Positions 24,177 to 33,300 of a stretch of DNA of 64,000 bases are shown in pieces. Location: contig CAYPUG010000001.1 of the NCBI GenBank assembly GCA_964413905.1, positions 12,022-76,021 of the forward strand, written 5' to 3'. Source of the DNA: CAYPUG01 sp964413905. GTDB taxonomy: Bacteria > Chloroflexota > Anaerolineae > JAADDB01. Position 1 is the stretch's first letter, and the number at the start of each line of letters is the position of its first letter. A program made the position numbers and the translations under genes. Below the pieces are notes generated by a model. It made no database searches, was not told where the DNA came from, and was given only the letters and a program-made list of their open reading frames with translations.

Positions 24177-24926
24177 CTATGGTCTCACCCGTACCCATAT
24201 CCAAAGGATAATACGTTTCAGCACTTCGTATCCGATCCACACCAAATACGCCCACAACGCGTATCGGGCACCGCGCAAAGCAGCCTTCCGAATCCGCTGA
24301 CTGTTGAAAATCTGCCCAAATTGGCTGAAAATACCCCGCCCGGTTCCCTGATGTTGACCGGCCACTACCGTCGCCGTAGGTGTAGGCGAAGGGATAGGGG
24401 TAGGCGTAGGTATTTCGGGCAGGACCACCACGGCCGGTGTCGGGGTGGGTGCGGGGGTCGGAGTAAAGCGCGGTGTCGGGGTAACCGTCGGCGTGGGTGT
24501 GGGCGTAGGCCTGGTGTTTGCCACGTCCACACGCACAATGGGCGATTCGATGTAGTTGCCGTCGATTTTGACCACGCGGAGTTTCAGCGCGTAAGGACCA
24601 TCCGGCAGGGGGCGCGTGTCCCACAAGCCTAACAGACCGTTGGGTTGTTGGTTGTAATGCGCTTCACCGATGAAAATCCACCCCTGATCCCCAGAAGGCG
24701 GTGGCCAGGGCGCATAATACAACTCGTACCTTTGGAATTGGGGATGAACGGCGACGCCGGAAATGCGCACTTCTCCGCGCACCACGTCACCGTTTTTGGG
24801 TATGGTAATCAACGCCTCTGCGCCTTGAGCGTGCACACCCGTACCGATAATTCCCCACGCTATGAACAAAGATACGAGCAAGATGGCCGCGAGCGACATC
24901 CATCCTCGTCGTGAATACATGTACAT
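24177..24926 (-). CDS. Secreted, C-terminally anchored protein with an Ig-like domain
   Basis: This 249-residue protein has an N-terminal signal helix (residues 10-33, ending GVHAQG). Residues 36-130 form an Ig-like beta domain: ITIPKNGDVVRGEVRISGVA, FQRYELYYAPW, LGLWDTRPLPDGPYALKLRV. A Thr/Pro linker of about 65 residues follows (PTPTPTPTVTPTPRF), then a basic, hydrophobic C-terminal helix (ALWAYLVWIGYEVLKRIILW) that could return to the membrane. GAGAGG lies 8 bases before ATG 24926. Its stop is 2 bases from pth. Similar linkers occur in several surface proteins of this window. The function is not known. Confidence 0.7.
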   Translation of the reverse strand: MYMYSRRGWMSLAAILLVSLFIAWGIIGTGVHAQGAEALITIPKNGDVVRGEVRISGVAVHPQFQRYELYYAPWPPPSGDQGWIFIGEAHYNQQPNGLLGLWDTRPLPDGPYALKLRVVKIDGNYIESPIVRVDVANTRPTPTPTPTVTPTPRFTPTPAPTPTPAVVVLPEIPTPTPIPSPTPTATVVAGQHQGTGRGIFSQFGQIFNSQRIRKAALRGARYALWAYLVWIGYEVLKRIILWIWVRVRP

Positions 24927-24957
24927 GTTCTAACCTCTCCATCCAGCCCAGAGTATC

Positions 24958-26088
24958 TCATACTTCTTCATCAAAGAGCACTTCTGCTTTGATATCTTCT
25001 TCCTCTTCCAAGTTACCGCCCAACGCGCCGGCTACAACGCCAACAGATGCCATAAAGGCTGAATATCGTTCCAAGGACAGGGCGTGTGCGGTCGGCAAAC
25101 CGGCCCACGCCGCGAACACATCTTTGGGTAAGACATAAGAAATCGTCAAGGAGACAACGAAGATAATAGCCCACAAAAATGTCATGCCCAAGAGTAAGGT
25201 GCCAAAAAGCACGATTTGTGTTCGGGCAATCTGCTCCCGTAAATGAACTTCACGCGTGATTTGGCCCATGTTCTGACCGTAGTACATGAGAAAAGTTGCC
25301 AAAAGTGTCGCACCTACCGGACCGGCCAGGATGAGGGAGAAAGGCAAATGTGCACCGATCTCCCACGCTTCCGCGGTCATCAACAAGAACACCGTGGACA
25401 CCGCAGCCGCGGCCGTCAGGCGTCCCAAGTAAACGGGCATCTCCCACGGCGCGTATCGCCAGATATCCAACAAAATTCCTCCCGGGTCGGTGAAGAAAGT
25501 GCGCACGTAAAAGGCCAACCGACCCCAATGAGGCCGCTGTTCCTCCAAGCGTGCGTCGGCGATAAGGTGCAGATGATGGTTAATGGCCTCGATGACCTCT
25601 TCTGGAAACGGTTCAATCTGCAACAGCGTTGGATCCTCTATCGGCTGGGAGGGGCCGGTGAGGGTATGCTTTACGTCCCACAGGTGAGATAACATATGGA
25701 GCACTAAGCCCCCCAGACGTTCAGGCAACACATCCTTCGCCCCTAAGCGCGCGGTGGAAACCACCGCGACTTCCAGGGCGGAGGAGGGAATCCCCATCGT
25801 AGAGATCCGGTGCCGAGGGTTCAATTCGTTGGGAACCACCACAATCGCGTAATCCCAGCGACGGAGGATCTTCTCCTCTGCCCCGATTTCCAACAAAGGC
25901 AGGGGATCCAATGCCCCCACGGGAACGTATACCCGCCGCTCTACAAAGGGCATCTCCCATTCAAAATCGGGGAACTGCTCCTGAAGAAGGGTCAACACCT
26001 CATCACGGGCTAAAGTATACGCGGCCAACATTTCCTCGTTACGAAGGTCCGCAGCCAGCACCCAGCCCACGCTGACCACCGAACTCAT
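24958..26088 (-). CDS. Uncharacterised membrane protein with a zincin-like HxxxH segment
   Basis: I do not recognise this 376-residue protein as a named family. The N-terminal 170 residues are soluble and alpha/beta-like (LLQEQFPDFEWEMPFVERRV, DYAIVVVPNELN). They include LGGLVLHMLSHLWDVKHTL, where HMLSH has the spacing of the zincin HExxH motif but lacks the catalytic Glu. The C-terminal half has about four membrane helices (e.g. AAVSTVFLLMTAEAW, LFGTLLLGMTFLWAIIFVVS) and an acidic tail (NLEEEEDIKAEVLFDEEV). Its ATG overlaps the hisA stop by 4 bases, so it is translationally coupled to hisA, which tells little about its job. Confidence 0.6.
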   Translation of the reverse strand: MSSVVSVGWVLAADLRNEEMLAAYTLARDEVLTLLQEQFPDFEWEMPFVERRVYVPVGALDPLPLLEIGAEEKILRRWDYAIVVVPNELNPRHRISTMGIPSSALEVAVVSTARLGAKDVLPERLGGLVLHMLSHLWDVKHTLTGPSQPIEDPTLLQIEPFPEEVIEAINHHLHLIADARLEEQRPHWGRLAFYVRTFFTDPGGILLDIWRYAPWEMPVYLGRLTAAAAVSTVFLLMTAEAWEIGAHLPFSLILAGPVGATLLATFLMYYGQNMGQITREVHLREQIARTQIVLFGTLLLGMTFLWAIIFVVSLTISYVLPKDVFAAWAGLPTAHALSLERYSAFMASVGVVAGALGGNLEEEEDIKAEVLFDEEV

Positions 26089-26858
26089 CGCAACACCTCG
26101 CGAACACGAGATAACGCAGCGGAAAGGTCCACGCGGCCGGCGTACAGCGCCTGACCGATGATGACTCCGGCCACGCCCCGATGAGCCACCGACAACAAGG
26201 CGTCAATATCGGCCAGACCGGCGACCCCACCCGAGGCAATAACACGCAAACCGGTCTGTTCGGCCAGACGGGCCACGGCCTCCGCGTCCACCCCCGAGAG
26301 CATACCATCCCGTTGGATGTCCGTGTACACAGCCCAACGCACCCCGGCTTCACGCATGGCCTGTCCCAACGCGACAACAGAGACCTCACTCACCTGGGCC
26401 CACCCGTGCGTAGCCACCCGCCCCTCACGCGCGTCTAGCCCCACGGCAATGCGCTCCGAGCCGAAGCGACGCAGGGCTTCCCGTACTATGTCAGGGCGGG
26501 TGACTGCAACCGTGCCCAACACCACCCGCGCGACTCCCAAATCCAACACCGACCGAATATCCTCCAACGTCCGCAAACCTCCACCAAATTGTATCGGCAC
26601 AGGAACCTCATTACAGATCGCAGCAAGAGCCTGAAGATTGGGAGATAACACCTCGGGGTCGAGAGAATCCCCCAACGCGCCGTCCAAGTTGACCACGTGC
26701 AACCACGTGGCGCCCTGGTCTACCCATCGCCGCGCGATCGCTACAGGATCGTCGCCGTACACCGTCTCCGCGTTCGGATCTCCTTGGCGCAACCGAACAC
26801 ACTTACCACGCCGCAGATCGATGGCCGGAAATATGTCAAACATGATGTTGTTACCCAT
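26085..26858 (-). CDS. hisA: ProFAR isomerase HisA
   Basis: HisA is the (beta-alpha)8-barrel enzyme that isomerises ProFAR to PRFAR, the fourth step of histidine synthesis. The 257-residue length is normal. The first catalytic Asp is in PAIDLRRGKCVRLRQGD and the second in YTDIQRDGMLSG. The phosphate-binding loops IQFGGGLRTLEDI and VIASGGVAGLADI are intact. GAGG precedes ATG 26858 at good spacing. No other his gene is adjacent; instead an uncharacterised membrane protein gene overlaps its end by 4 bases. Some HisA homologues also act in tryptophan synthesis (PriA), which cannot be excluded. Confidence 0.95.
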   Translation of the reverse strand: MGNNIMFDIFPAIDLRRGKCVRLRQGDPNAETVYGDDPVAIARRWVDQGATWLHVVNLDGALGDSLDPEVLSPNLQALAAICNEVPVPIQFGGGLRTLEDIRSVLDLGVARVVLGTVAVTRPDIVREALRRFGSERIAVGLDAREGRVATHGWAQVSEVSVVALGQAMREAGVRWAVYTDIQRDGMLSGVDAEAVARLAEQTGLRVIASGGVAGLADIDALLSVAHRGVAGVIIGQALYAGRVDLSAALSRVREVLR

Positions 26859-26879
26859 GCCCTGGCCTCATCTTTTTTC

Positions 26880-26892
26880 CTGATGGACGGAC
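26880..26892 (+). repeat. Short copy of the CTGATGGACGGAC motif
   Basis: These 13 bases equal the first 13 bases of the repeat at 2447. It lies 22 bases upstream of the hisA start and antisense to it, much as copy 1 lies 26 bases upstream of the enoyl-CoA hydratase start. Confidence 0.4.
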
Positions 26893-27154
26893 AAAACGTC
26901 ACGGATGCTATCGAAGCGGCGAGAGGTCGTCGCACTCCAAAAACTTTCCCAGGTACTCCTATGAAACAAGTACAATCTCGAGAATTTCCTAAAATCCCTT
27001 CCCAAAATCGGCGAAAGAAGTGTTCACTATTTTACCGCACATAAAGGACAGGGTGAAATGCACCGCGTCCTGTTCCGGGGCTTTCCAACAGTCTGATACG
27101 TGAAGATATTGTATCGGCCATTGAGTCGTTGCATGTCCTTTTTAGAAGGCTCTT

Positions 27155-27185
27155 GATAAGCGAAGGCAATGCCTCCACCTCCCCC
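27155..27185. repeat. REP-like palindromic repeat, copy C
   Basis: The bases AAGCGAAGGC-AAT-GCCTCCACCTCCCCC are a decayed copy of the palindrome at 9438. The left arm keeps GCGAAGGC and the right arm keeps GCCT. It lies just upstream of the tsaC promoter. Confidence 0.45.
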
Positions 27186-27225
27186 CTGTGTGTTGAAAAA
27201 AGACTGGATTGTGTCCTTGCCGGGC

Positions 27226-27254
27226 TTGAAGTTCTTATTGAGTCGTGTTACACT
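27226..27254 (+). promoter_or_regulatory. Sigma-70 promoter for tsaC
   Basis: TTGAAG at 27226-27231 and TACACT at 27249-27254 have a 17-base spacer. Transcription would begin near 27261, followed by AAGGAGG and ATG 27286. Confidence 0.5.
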
Positions 27255-27285
27255 GTGTTGTGGTAAGGAGGAGAAAAATCCGAGC

Positions 27286-27939
27286 ATGTACGCAGTTCGC
27301 TACAAGACCATTTGCAAACCCATAGACGCACCCGATGCCATCGCCTTCGCGGTGTCCCTGCTGCGCACGGGACACGTTATCGCGGTGCCCACGGATACCG
27401 TGTACGGCATCGCCGCGGACGGCCTCAACCCCGACGCGATCCGACGCCTGTACGAAGTGAAGGAACGTCCGACCGACAAACCTATTCCCTTGCTCCTGGC
27501 GGACATCGACGATGTGTGGCATGTTATCCGATCCTTTCCCGCGGGAGCCCACCGATTAGCGCAATCTTTTTGGCCTGGTCCCCTCACTCTGGTCCTCCCC
27601 GCGCGACCGGAACTCCCTCAAGTCCTCCTGGCCGGCGGGGATACGGTCGGTGTCCGCATCCCCGCGTACAAGTTATTACGAACGTTAATTCGACGGCTGG
27701 GACACCCGCTGGCGGCCACAAGCGCCAACCTCAGCAATCATCCACCTGCGCTCACCGCACAAGACGTGATGGAACAATTGGGTGGCCGTATCCCCCTCAT
27801 ACTGGACGGCGGCCCCACCCCCGGAGGTCAACCGTCCACGGTGGTGGACTGCACGGTCGACCCACCGGTCATTCTGCGTGAGGGCCCCATCCCTGCAGAA
27901 GAGATTTTACGTGTGTGGAGAGGTTCCCCCACCGCGTAA
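27286..27939 (+). CDS. tsaC: L-threonylcarbamoyladenylate synthase (TsaC/Sua5 family)
   Basis: This enzyme makes threonylcarbamoyl-AMP from threonine, bicarbonate and ATP for the t6A37 modification of tRNA. The 217-residue protein has the YrdC fold: GHVIAVPTDTVYGIAADGL, YEVKERPTDKPIPLLLADI, FWPGPLTLVLPA, VGVRIPAYK, AATSANLSN and PSTVVDCTVDPPVILREGPI. It lacks the extra C-terminal Sua5 domain. The ribosome site AAGGAGG is 14 bases upstream of ATG 27286, a little far, but no nearer start exists. The longer frame from 27169 starts upstream of the promoter and is unlikely. Confidence 0.93.
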   Translation: MYAVRYKTICKPIDAPDAIAFAVSLLRTGHVIAVPTDTVYGIAADGLNPDAIRRLYEVKERPTDKPIPLLLADIDDVWHVIRSFPAGAHRLAQSFWPGPLTLVLPARPELPQVLLAGGDTVGVRIPAYKLLRTLIRRLGHPLAATSANLSNHPPALTAQDVMEQLGGRIPLILDGGPTPGGQPSTVVDCTVDPPVILREGPIPAEEILRVWRGSPTA

Positions 27940-28062
27940 GTCCCTTCCCTTCTCCGAGAGAGGACTCCGCCCCAAATGACGTGTGCTCCATTTGCGCCTG
28001 TCTTACAGGGGGACTAAGATCACCGCAAAACAGCAACGCAGACAAGGAGAATTTCGGCCACT

Positions 28063-29658
28063 ATGAACGAGGCGGATTTCTGGACCCTCATCCGGGAGCG
28101 ACGGTCCATTCGCCGTTACCAGGATCGACCGGTCCCCCGCTCCCTAATTAACGCGCTCCTCGAGGCCGCGCGTTGGGCTCCCTCCACCCACAATCGACAA
28201 CCCTGGCGGTTTATTATTATTAAACCGGGGCCCCAACGAGAACACATGGCACAACAAATGGCCCAACGCATGATCGCGGACTTGGTGGCCGATGGGTGGC
28301 CTCGGGAAGAAGCAGAAGCACGCGGCCAACGGTCCATCCGACGTCTGACCACCGCACCGGTCCTCATCCTTCTCGTCCTGAACACCGAGGAATTGGACCA
28401 TTACGAGGATGAACGTCGAGCGCGGGCAGGATATTTACTGGGGGTTCAAAGCGTGGCCGTAGCCGCCCAGAACATCCTCTTGGCTGCTCACCACTATGGA
28501 CTGGGCGCGTGCTGGATATGTGCCCCTCTGTTTGCTCAAGATATCCTGCGAGAGGTGTTAGACCTGCCTGAGACATGGGACCCCCAAGCGTTCATCACCG
28601 TTGGCTATCCGGCCGAACACCCTCTGCGTAGCCGTCGTCCGCTGGAGGAGATCACCATGACGCTACCGAAACCGTCGGAACACACCGAACCCACACCCGA
28701 GCCCGTTTCTCCTCCCCCTTCTCATCCTCTCGTTGTTGCACTGGCCGGGGGCGTGGGAGGCGCCAAAGGCGCGTTGGGCTTGTATCGCATCCTCCCTCCC
28801 GATGCCCTAACCGTCATTGTAAACACGGGTGACGACTTTGAACACATCGGTCTTCCCATTTCCCCCGATTTGGACACGGTGATGTACACCCTGGCCGGCA
28901 TCTACCACCGCGAACAGGGGTGGGGCATCGCAGAAGACACCTTCCACGCGCTGGACATGTTAGGCCGTTACGGTGCACCCACCTGGTTCCGACTAGGAGA
29001 CAAAGACCTGGCTACACACATTGTCCGCCGGTACCTCCAAGATCAAGGATGGCCCCTCAGCCGCATCACCGACCACCTCCGACGCGCTTTGGGTATACAA
29101 GCTCGTATCCTGCCGATGAGCGACGATCCCGTGCGCACCCTTATTGTCACCCCGGAGGGCACCTTACCCTTCCAAGAATACTTTGTGCAACGACGACAAG
29201 CCCCTCCTGTAAAAGCCATCCGTTTTCAACACGTGGACCAAGCCCGCCCTGCGCCCGGCGTCCTCCAAGCATTGCAGGACGCGCAAACAATTGTCATCGC
29301 ACCGTCCAACCCCTACCTAAGCGTGGATCCTATCCTCAAACTCCCAGGTGTGCGTGATCTCCTGCGCGCACGGCGGAAACGCGTGGTTGCCATCACTCCC
29401 ATTGTGGGCGGAAATGCCGTCAAAGGCCCGTTGGCTAAACTCATGCGGGAATTCGGTCATGAACCCTCGGCCCTGGTGGTCGCGCGTTATTACCAGGACA
29501 TCCTAGGAGCGTTTGTCTTGGACGAACAAGATGCTCACCTCGCGGCGGACATCCGCGCCCTGGGCATTCGCGTCGCCATCACGAATACGTTAATGACATC
29601 CGATGAGGATAAAGAGCGCGTCGCGCGGGTGGCGTTGGCTCTCATAGAGAAGGAGTAA
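28063..29658 (+). CDS. Nitroreductase-CofD fusion for coenzyme F420 synthesis
   Basis: This 531-residue protein joins two enzymes. Residues 1-200 are an FMN-dependent nitroreductase: RERRSIRRYQDRPVPRSL, APSTHNRQPWRFIII, GYLLGVQSVAVAAQN, GLGACWICAP. A Pro/Glu-rich linker (about 203-223) leads to residues 225-531, a CofD/FbiA 2-phospho-lactate transferase: LAGGVGGAKGALGLYRIL, NTGDDFEHIGLPISPDLDTV, RLGDKDLATH, IAPSNPYLSVDPIL, ITPIVGGNAVKGP. CofD transfers the lactyl (or phosphoenolpyruvyl) moiety to the deazaflavin Fo. In mycobacteria a nitroreductase domain fused to CofE (FbiB) reduces dehydro-F420, so here that reductase is probably attached to CofD instead. cofC follows by 4 bases. Confidence 0.88.
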   Translation: MNEADFWTLIRERRSIRRYQDRPVPRSLINALLEAARWAPSTHNRQPWRFIIIKPGPQREHMAQQMAQRMIADLVADGWPREEAEARGQRSIRRLTTAPVLILLVLNTEELDHYEDERRARAGYLLGVQSVAVAAQNILLAAHHYGLGACWICAPLFAQDILREVLDLPETWDPQAFITVGYPAEHPLRSRRPLEEITMTLPKPSEHTEPTPEPVSPPPSHPLVVALAGGVGGAKGALGLYRILPPDALTVIVNTGDDFEHIGLPISPDLDTVMYTLAGIYHREQGWGIAEDTFHALDMLGRYGAPTWFRLGDKDLATHIVRRYLQDQGWPLSRITDHLRRALGIQARILPMSDDPVRTLIVTPEGTLPFQEYFVQRRQAPPVKAIRFQHVDQARPAPGVLQALQDAQTIVIAPSNPYLSVDPILKLPGVRDLLRARRKRVVAITPIVGGNAVKGPLAKLMREFGHEPSALVVARYYQDILGAFVLDEQDAHLAADIRALGIRVAITNTLMTSDEDKERVARVALALIEKE

Positions 29659-29662
29659 GCCC

Positions 29663-30379
29663 ATGAGTGTACCCGACTTGGCCATCTTCATTCCGCTGAA
29701 ACCCGTTCACCGGGCCAAGCGCCGCCTCGCGTCCATCCTGCCTTTGGGTCCCCGTCGGGCTCTGACCCAACACCTGTTCACCCACGTGGTACGGGCCGCC
29801 CGAAACGCCCACATCCCCGCAGATGTATGGGTCATTGCCGGCGATCGGCGCGTAGCACGATGGGCTCGCCAAGAAGGCGTGGGCGCGTTGATGGAATCCG
29901 ACGCCTGGCGCTTGAGTGTAGCAGACTTTGAGCAACCCCTTACGCCGGCTCGCGACACACGTTGGGACGTCCCCCTCAATCGGGCATTGAACGACGCTCT
30001 TGCCTGGGCAGACCATCAAGGGTACCAGGCCACCCTCATCCTGCCCGCGGACCTGCCACACGTGTTACCACAGGATGTGGAACGCTTATGGCATCTCTCC
30101 CGCACGTTCGAGCCCCCCATCGTGGTCATTGCCCCGGACCGACGAGGCGAGGGCACCAATGCCTTACTCCTGCGTCCGCCCCGCGTGATTTCCCCGGCTT
30201 TCGGACAGGGAAGTTTTACCCGTCATCTCATCCGGGCTATGCAAGCCGGAGCGTCCGTGTACATCTACACATCCCCCGGTGTCCTCCACGATCTCGACAC
30301 CCCGGAAGACTGGCAACATTACATGGTCGACGTCCCACAGCGTGACCACGACTTACAGGGAGAGAGACGTTCACCATGA
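29663..30379 (+). CDS. cofC: 2-phospho-lactate/PEP guanylyltransferase (CofC/FbiD)
   Basis: CofC activates 2-phospho-lactate or phosphoenolpyruvate with GTP to give the substrate of CofD. This 238-residue nucleotidyltransferase has FIPLKPVHRAKRRLASIL, GWIGAD-like VWVIAGDRRVARWA, LNRALNDALAWA, ATLILPADLPHV, IVVIAPDRRGEGTNALLLRP and AFGQGSFTRHLI, all typical of CofC. It lies 4 bases after the nitroreductase-CofD gene. Its stop overlaps the next start by 4 bases (ATGA). The gamma-glutamyl ligase cofE and the Fo synthase genes are not in the window. Confidence 0.9.
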   Translation: MSVPDLAIFIPLKPVHRAKRRLASILPLGPRRALTQHLFTHVVRAARNAHIPADVWVIAGDRRVARWARQEGVGALMESDAWRLSVADFEQPLTPARDTRWDVPLNRALNDALAWADHQGYQATLILPADLPHVLPQDVERLWHLSRTFEPPIVVIAPDRRGEGTNALLLRPPRVISPAFGQGSFTRHLIRAMQAGASVYIYTSPGVLHDLDTPEDWQHYMVDVPQRDHDLQGERRSP

Positions 30380-33300
30380 GCACGCAGACCAAGCCCATCT
30401 ATATAGAACCGCCAAGCTGGCGACGTGTTATTCTCACTTTTATCGTGCTCACTCTGGCCTTGGCCCCTATTCCCTTCCTCCTGAACCACATTCAACGCCA
30501 AACCCGGGGCGTGGTGTACGGTGTGCCCCCGCGTATGCCTCACACCCACGTCCAACCCTACGCGGTCAACGTGGACCTCCGCCCCCTTTCGCCTCCTGAG
30601 CGAGATCGAGCCCTCACCCGCGTTGTCCAAGGGGGATTTGGCTGGGTACGTATACGCTTTCCCTGGTTTGACATTGAGACCGAAGCGGGAAAGTATCACT
30701 GGACTCCCTACGACCAAATCGTCCAGGCCGTACACGAGCAAGGCCTAGGAATCATCGCACTCATTGACGGCACACCGTCCTGGCTGCGTCCGCCCGGGGA
30801 AAAGGATAATCCTGTCGTACCCCCCGCGGATCTAGACCTGTTTGCCCGCTTTGCCGCGACCTTGGCCCGACGCTACGGTGACCGTATCGATTACTATCAA
30901 GTGTGGGATCAACCCAACGTCACACCTTTCTGGGGCAACAAACGGGTAGACCCGGCTGGATACGTACAAATGTTGCGCCGGGTAGGACAAGCCATTCGCG
31001 AAGCGGACGAGAGCGCCTACATCCTTAGCGCCGGTCTAGCCCCTACTACCCTCCACAAGCCGTACAACATGAGCGATATAGATTATTTGGACGCGATGTA
31101 TCGGGCCGGCGCAAAAGGAACATTCGATATCCTCGGGGCCAAAGCCTACGACCTTTACCAGAACAGCCCTTGGTCCCGGGACTACTCCCCCGACCACTTA
31201 GGCATCACTCGCTTGGTTCTCCTGCGAGAGGTTATGATCCGCCATCACGATGGGAACACCCCCATTTGGGTGGTCGGATGGGGACGTCACGCAACCCCAC
31301 CCCATTGGAAAGGACGCCCCAGCATTTGGGGAACGGTAAGTGAAGAAGAACAAGCTCAATACGTCAAGGACGTGTACCGACGCAAACGTCAAGAATGGCC
31401 CTGGCTTGGGCTGCTTACCTGGGATCAATTTTATCCGAACGTGCCGCCGGATGACCCGCTATGGGGATTTGCCCTGCTACGCCCCAACTGGCAACCCCGC
31501 CCGGTGTACCGTGCGTTTCAGGAACTGACCGCCCCCCCTCCTCTTATCGGTGTAGGACGCTATGGGCCTAACACGTGGATTTGGCGGTATCCCGATGCTC
31601 AATTTCGCCACACCATCCGCGCGGAGGGTAATCGAATCAGCATCATTGCGCGGGCATTGGTCGCGGTTGAAGCGAGTTTAGACGGCGAAGAGCGGTCCAT
31701 CCTGCTGGACGCAAACCGCGAACACGTGTTGGGAGACCACCTCCCACTTCAACCACACACGTTGGTCTTCCGCTTCGACCCGGCGGGAGTCACCACCCTG
31801 CTCATCGGGCGCAACCGTCCACTGGGCCCTTATATCGTGTTAGGCATACTCGCCATGCTTGCAGTGGGGGCGCTCATCCGGCTGGGACTTTGGGCTACAT
31901 GGGCTCCCACAGAACCGGTCGTGTATCCCGGGCTTATCGCCATCTTGACCGTTTTCTACATGATGGCACCGACCTTGTGGACCAGTCTGATCACCTTAAT
32001 GCTTTTGGCCGGGCTGATCTTCTACCGACCGGATTGGGGATTAGTCGCCGCGTTGGGTGTTACACCCTTTGTGGCCGTGCCAAAGCGCCTGGGACACGTA
32101 CAATTCAGCCTGGTGGAAACGTACATCATCCTGGTCACCCTGGCGTGGACCCTACGGCTGGCGGGAGAGATGATCATTATCGTCGTCGAGGCTCCAAACG
32201 TTCCTTGGCGACTTCGGCTTTACCGGGCGACCCGCGTGCTGGTCAACCGCGCGGGGCCGCGCAACGCGTTGGATGTGATGGTCCTCCTGTTCGTTCCCTT
32301 GGGCGTTTGGGCTGCGTGGGGAGCACGCTATCAAGATGTAGCCTGGCGAGAGATACGTTGGGTTGTGCTTGAACCCGTTCTCTTCTACGGCATCCTCCGC
32401 TCGCGCTGGCGCGACCACATCCATATTGCCCGAAAACACATCCCCCAGCGAGCGCGATCCTGGCTATACCGTCACCGTGTGCTGATGACCACGGAGAGTG
32501 ACATTCCCCAATTCGGCGCGTACCTGGTCAACGGCTTTCTGTGGGGCAGTAGCCTCGCCGTGCTGATAGGCATCGCGCTGCTCTTTTATCACCCAGAAGG
32601 CGCGTACGCGGAAGGGGTGTGGCGATTACGCGGCCTATACGGATCACCCAACAACCTAGCGCTCATATTGGGCCGGGCGTTCGCCATCGCGGCCGCTTTG
32701 GCGCTGTTCCTGCCCTTTGACCAACCCTCACGTGGTCGTGGTCCATCGGTGGAAGAAAGAACATGGCCACGCGTGTTACCGGGGCTGCGCCCACGGCAGG
32801 GATACGCGGTCCTGGCCGGGTGGATCTTCCTAGGAATAATGGGCACGTTCTCACGGGGGGCCCTCCTCGTAGGTCTTCCTGTCACCCTCCTCTTTCTGGG
32901 ATGGATGCATGGCAAACGGGGAAGGATGTACGCGCTGGTCGCCATCCTTCTCCTCGCAAGCTTACAAATTCCCCTCTTGACAACCCCGCGCTTCCGCACA
33001 CTGGTCACGGGCACAGGAACTCCTGCGCTACGCGTGGAACTCTGGAGATCGTCCTTGCAAATGATCAAAGATCACTGGTGGAGAGGGGTCGGCCCGGACA
33101 ATTTTCTATACTACTTCCGCACCCAATATCTCCCGCGACGAAATTTTCCTGAACCCAACCTCTCCCATCCTCACAACATTCTCCTCCACTTCTGGCTGGA
33201 ATTCGGCTTTGGAGGAATCCTCTGGCTCGGTGCGACGTTGTGGCTGTTTTTCCACAAAGTGCAAGAAACCCTTCGCGTCCTGCCAACGCCATCCATGTCC

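Larger units (their letters stand above)
26859..27285. other. 427-base divergent gap between hisA and tsaC
   Basis: The two flanking genes diverge, so both promoters should lie here. The tsaC promoter is clear (27226-27254). I could not find a convincing -35/-10 pair for hisA. The gap also holds a short dispersed motif (26880-26892) and a REP-like copy (27155-27185). No protein gene or tRNA was seen. Confidence 0.5.

Noticed and set aside
23560..24624. 354-codon version of pth
   Set aside because: The first 150 codons are an alternate frame of the Ig-like protein gene; the family start MKIVFGLGNPG is at 24174.
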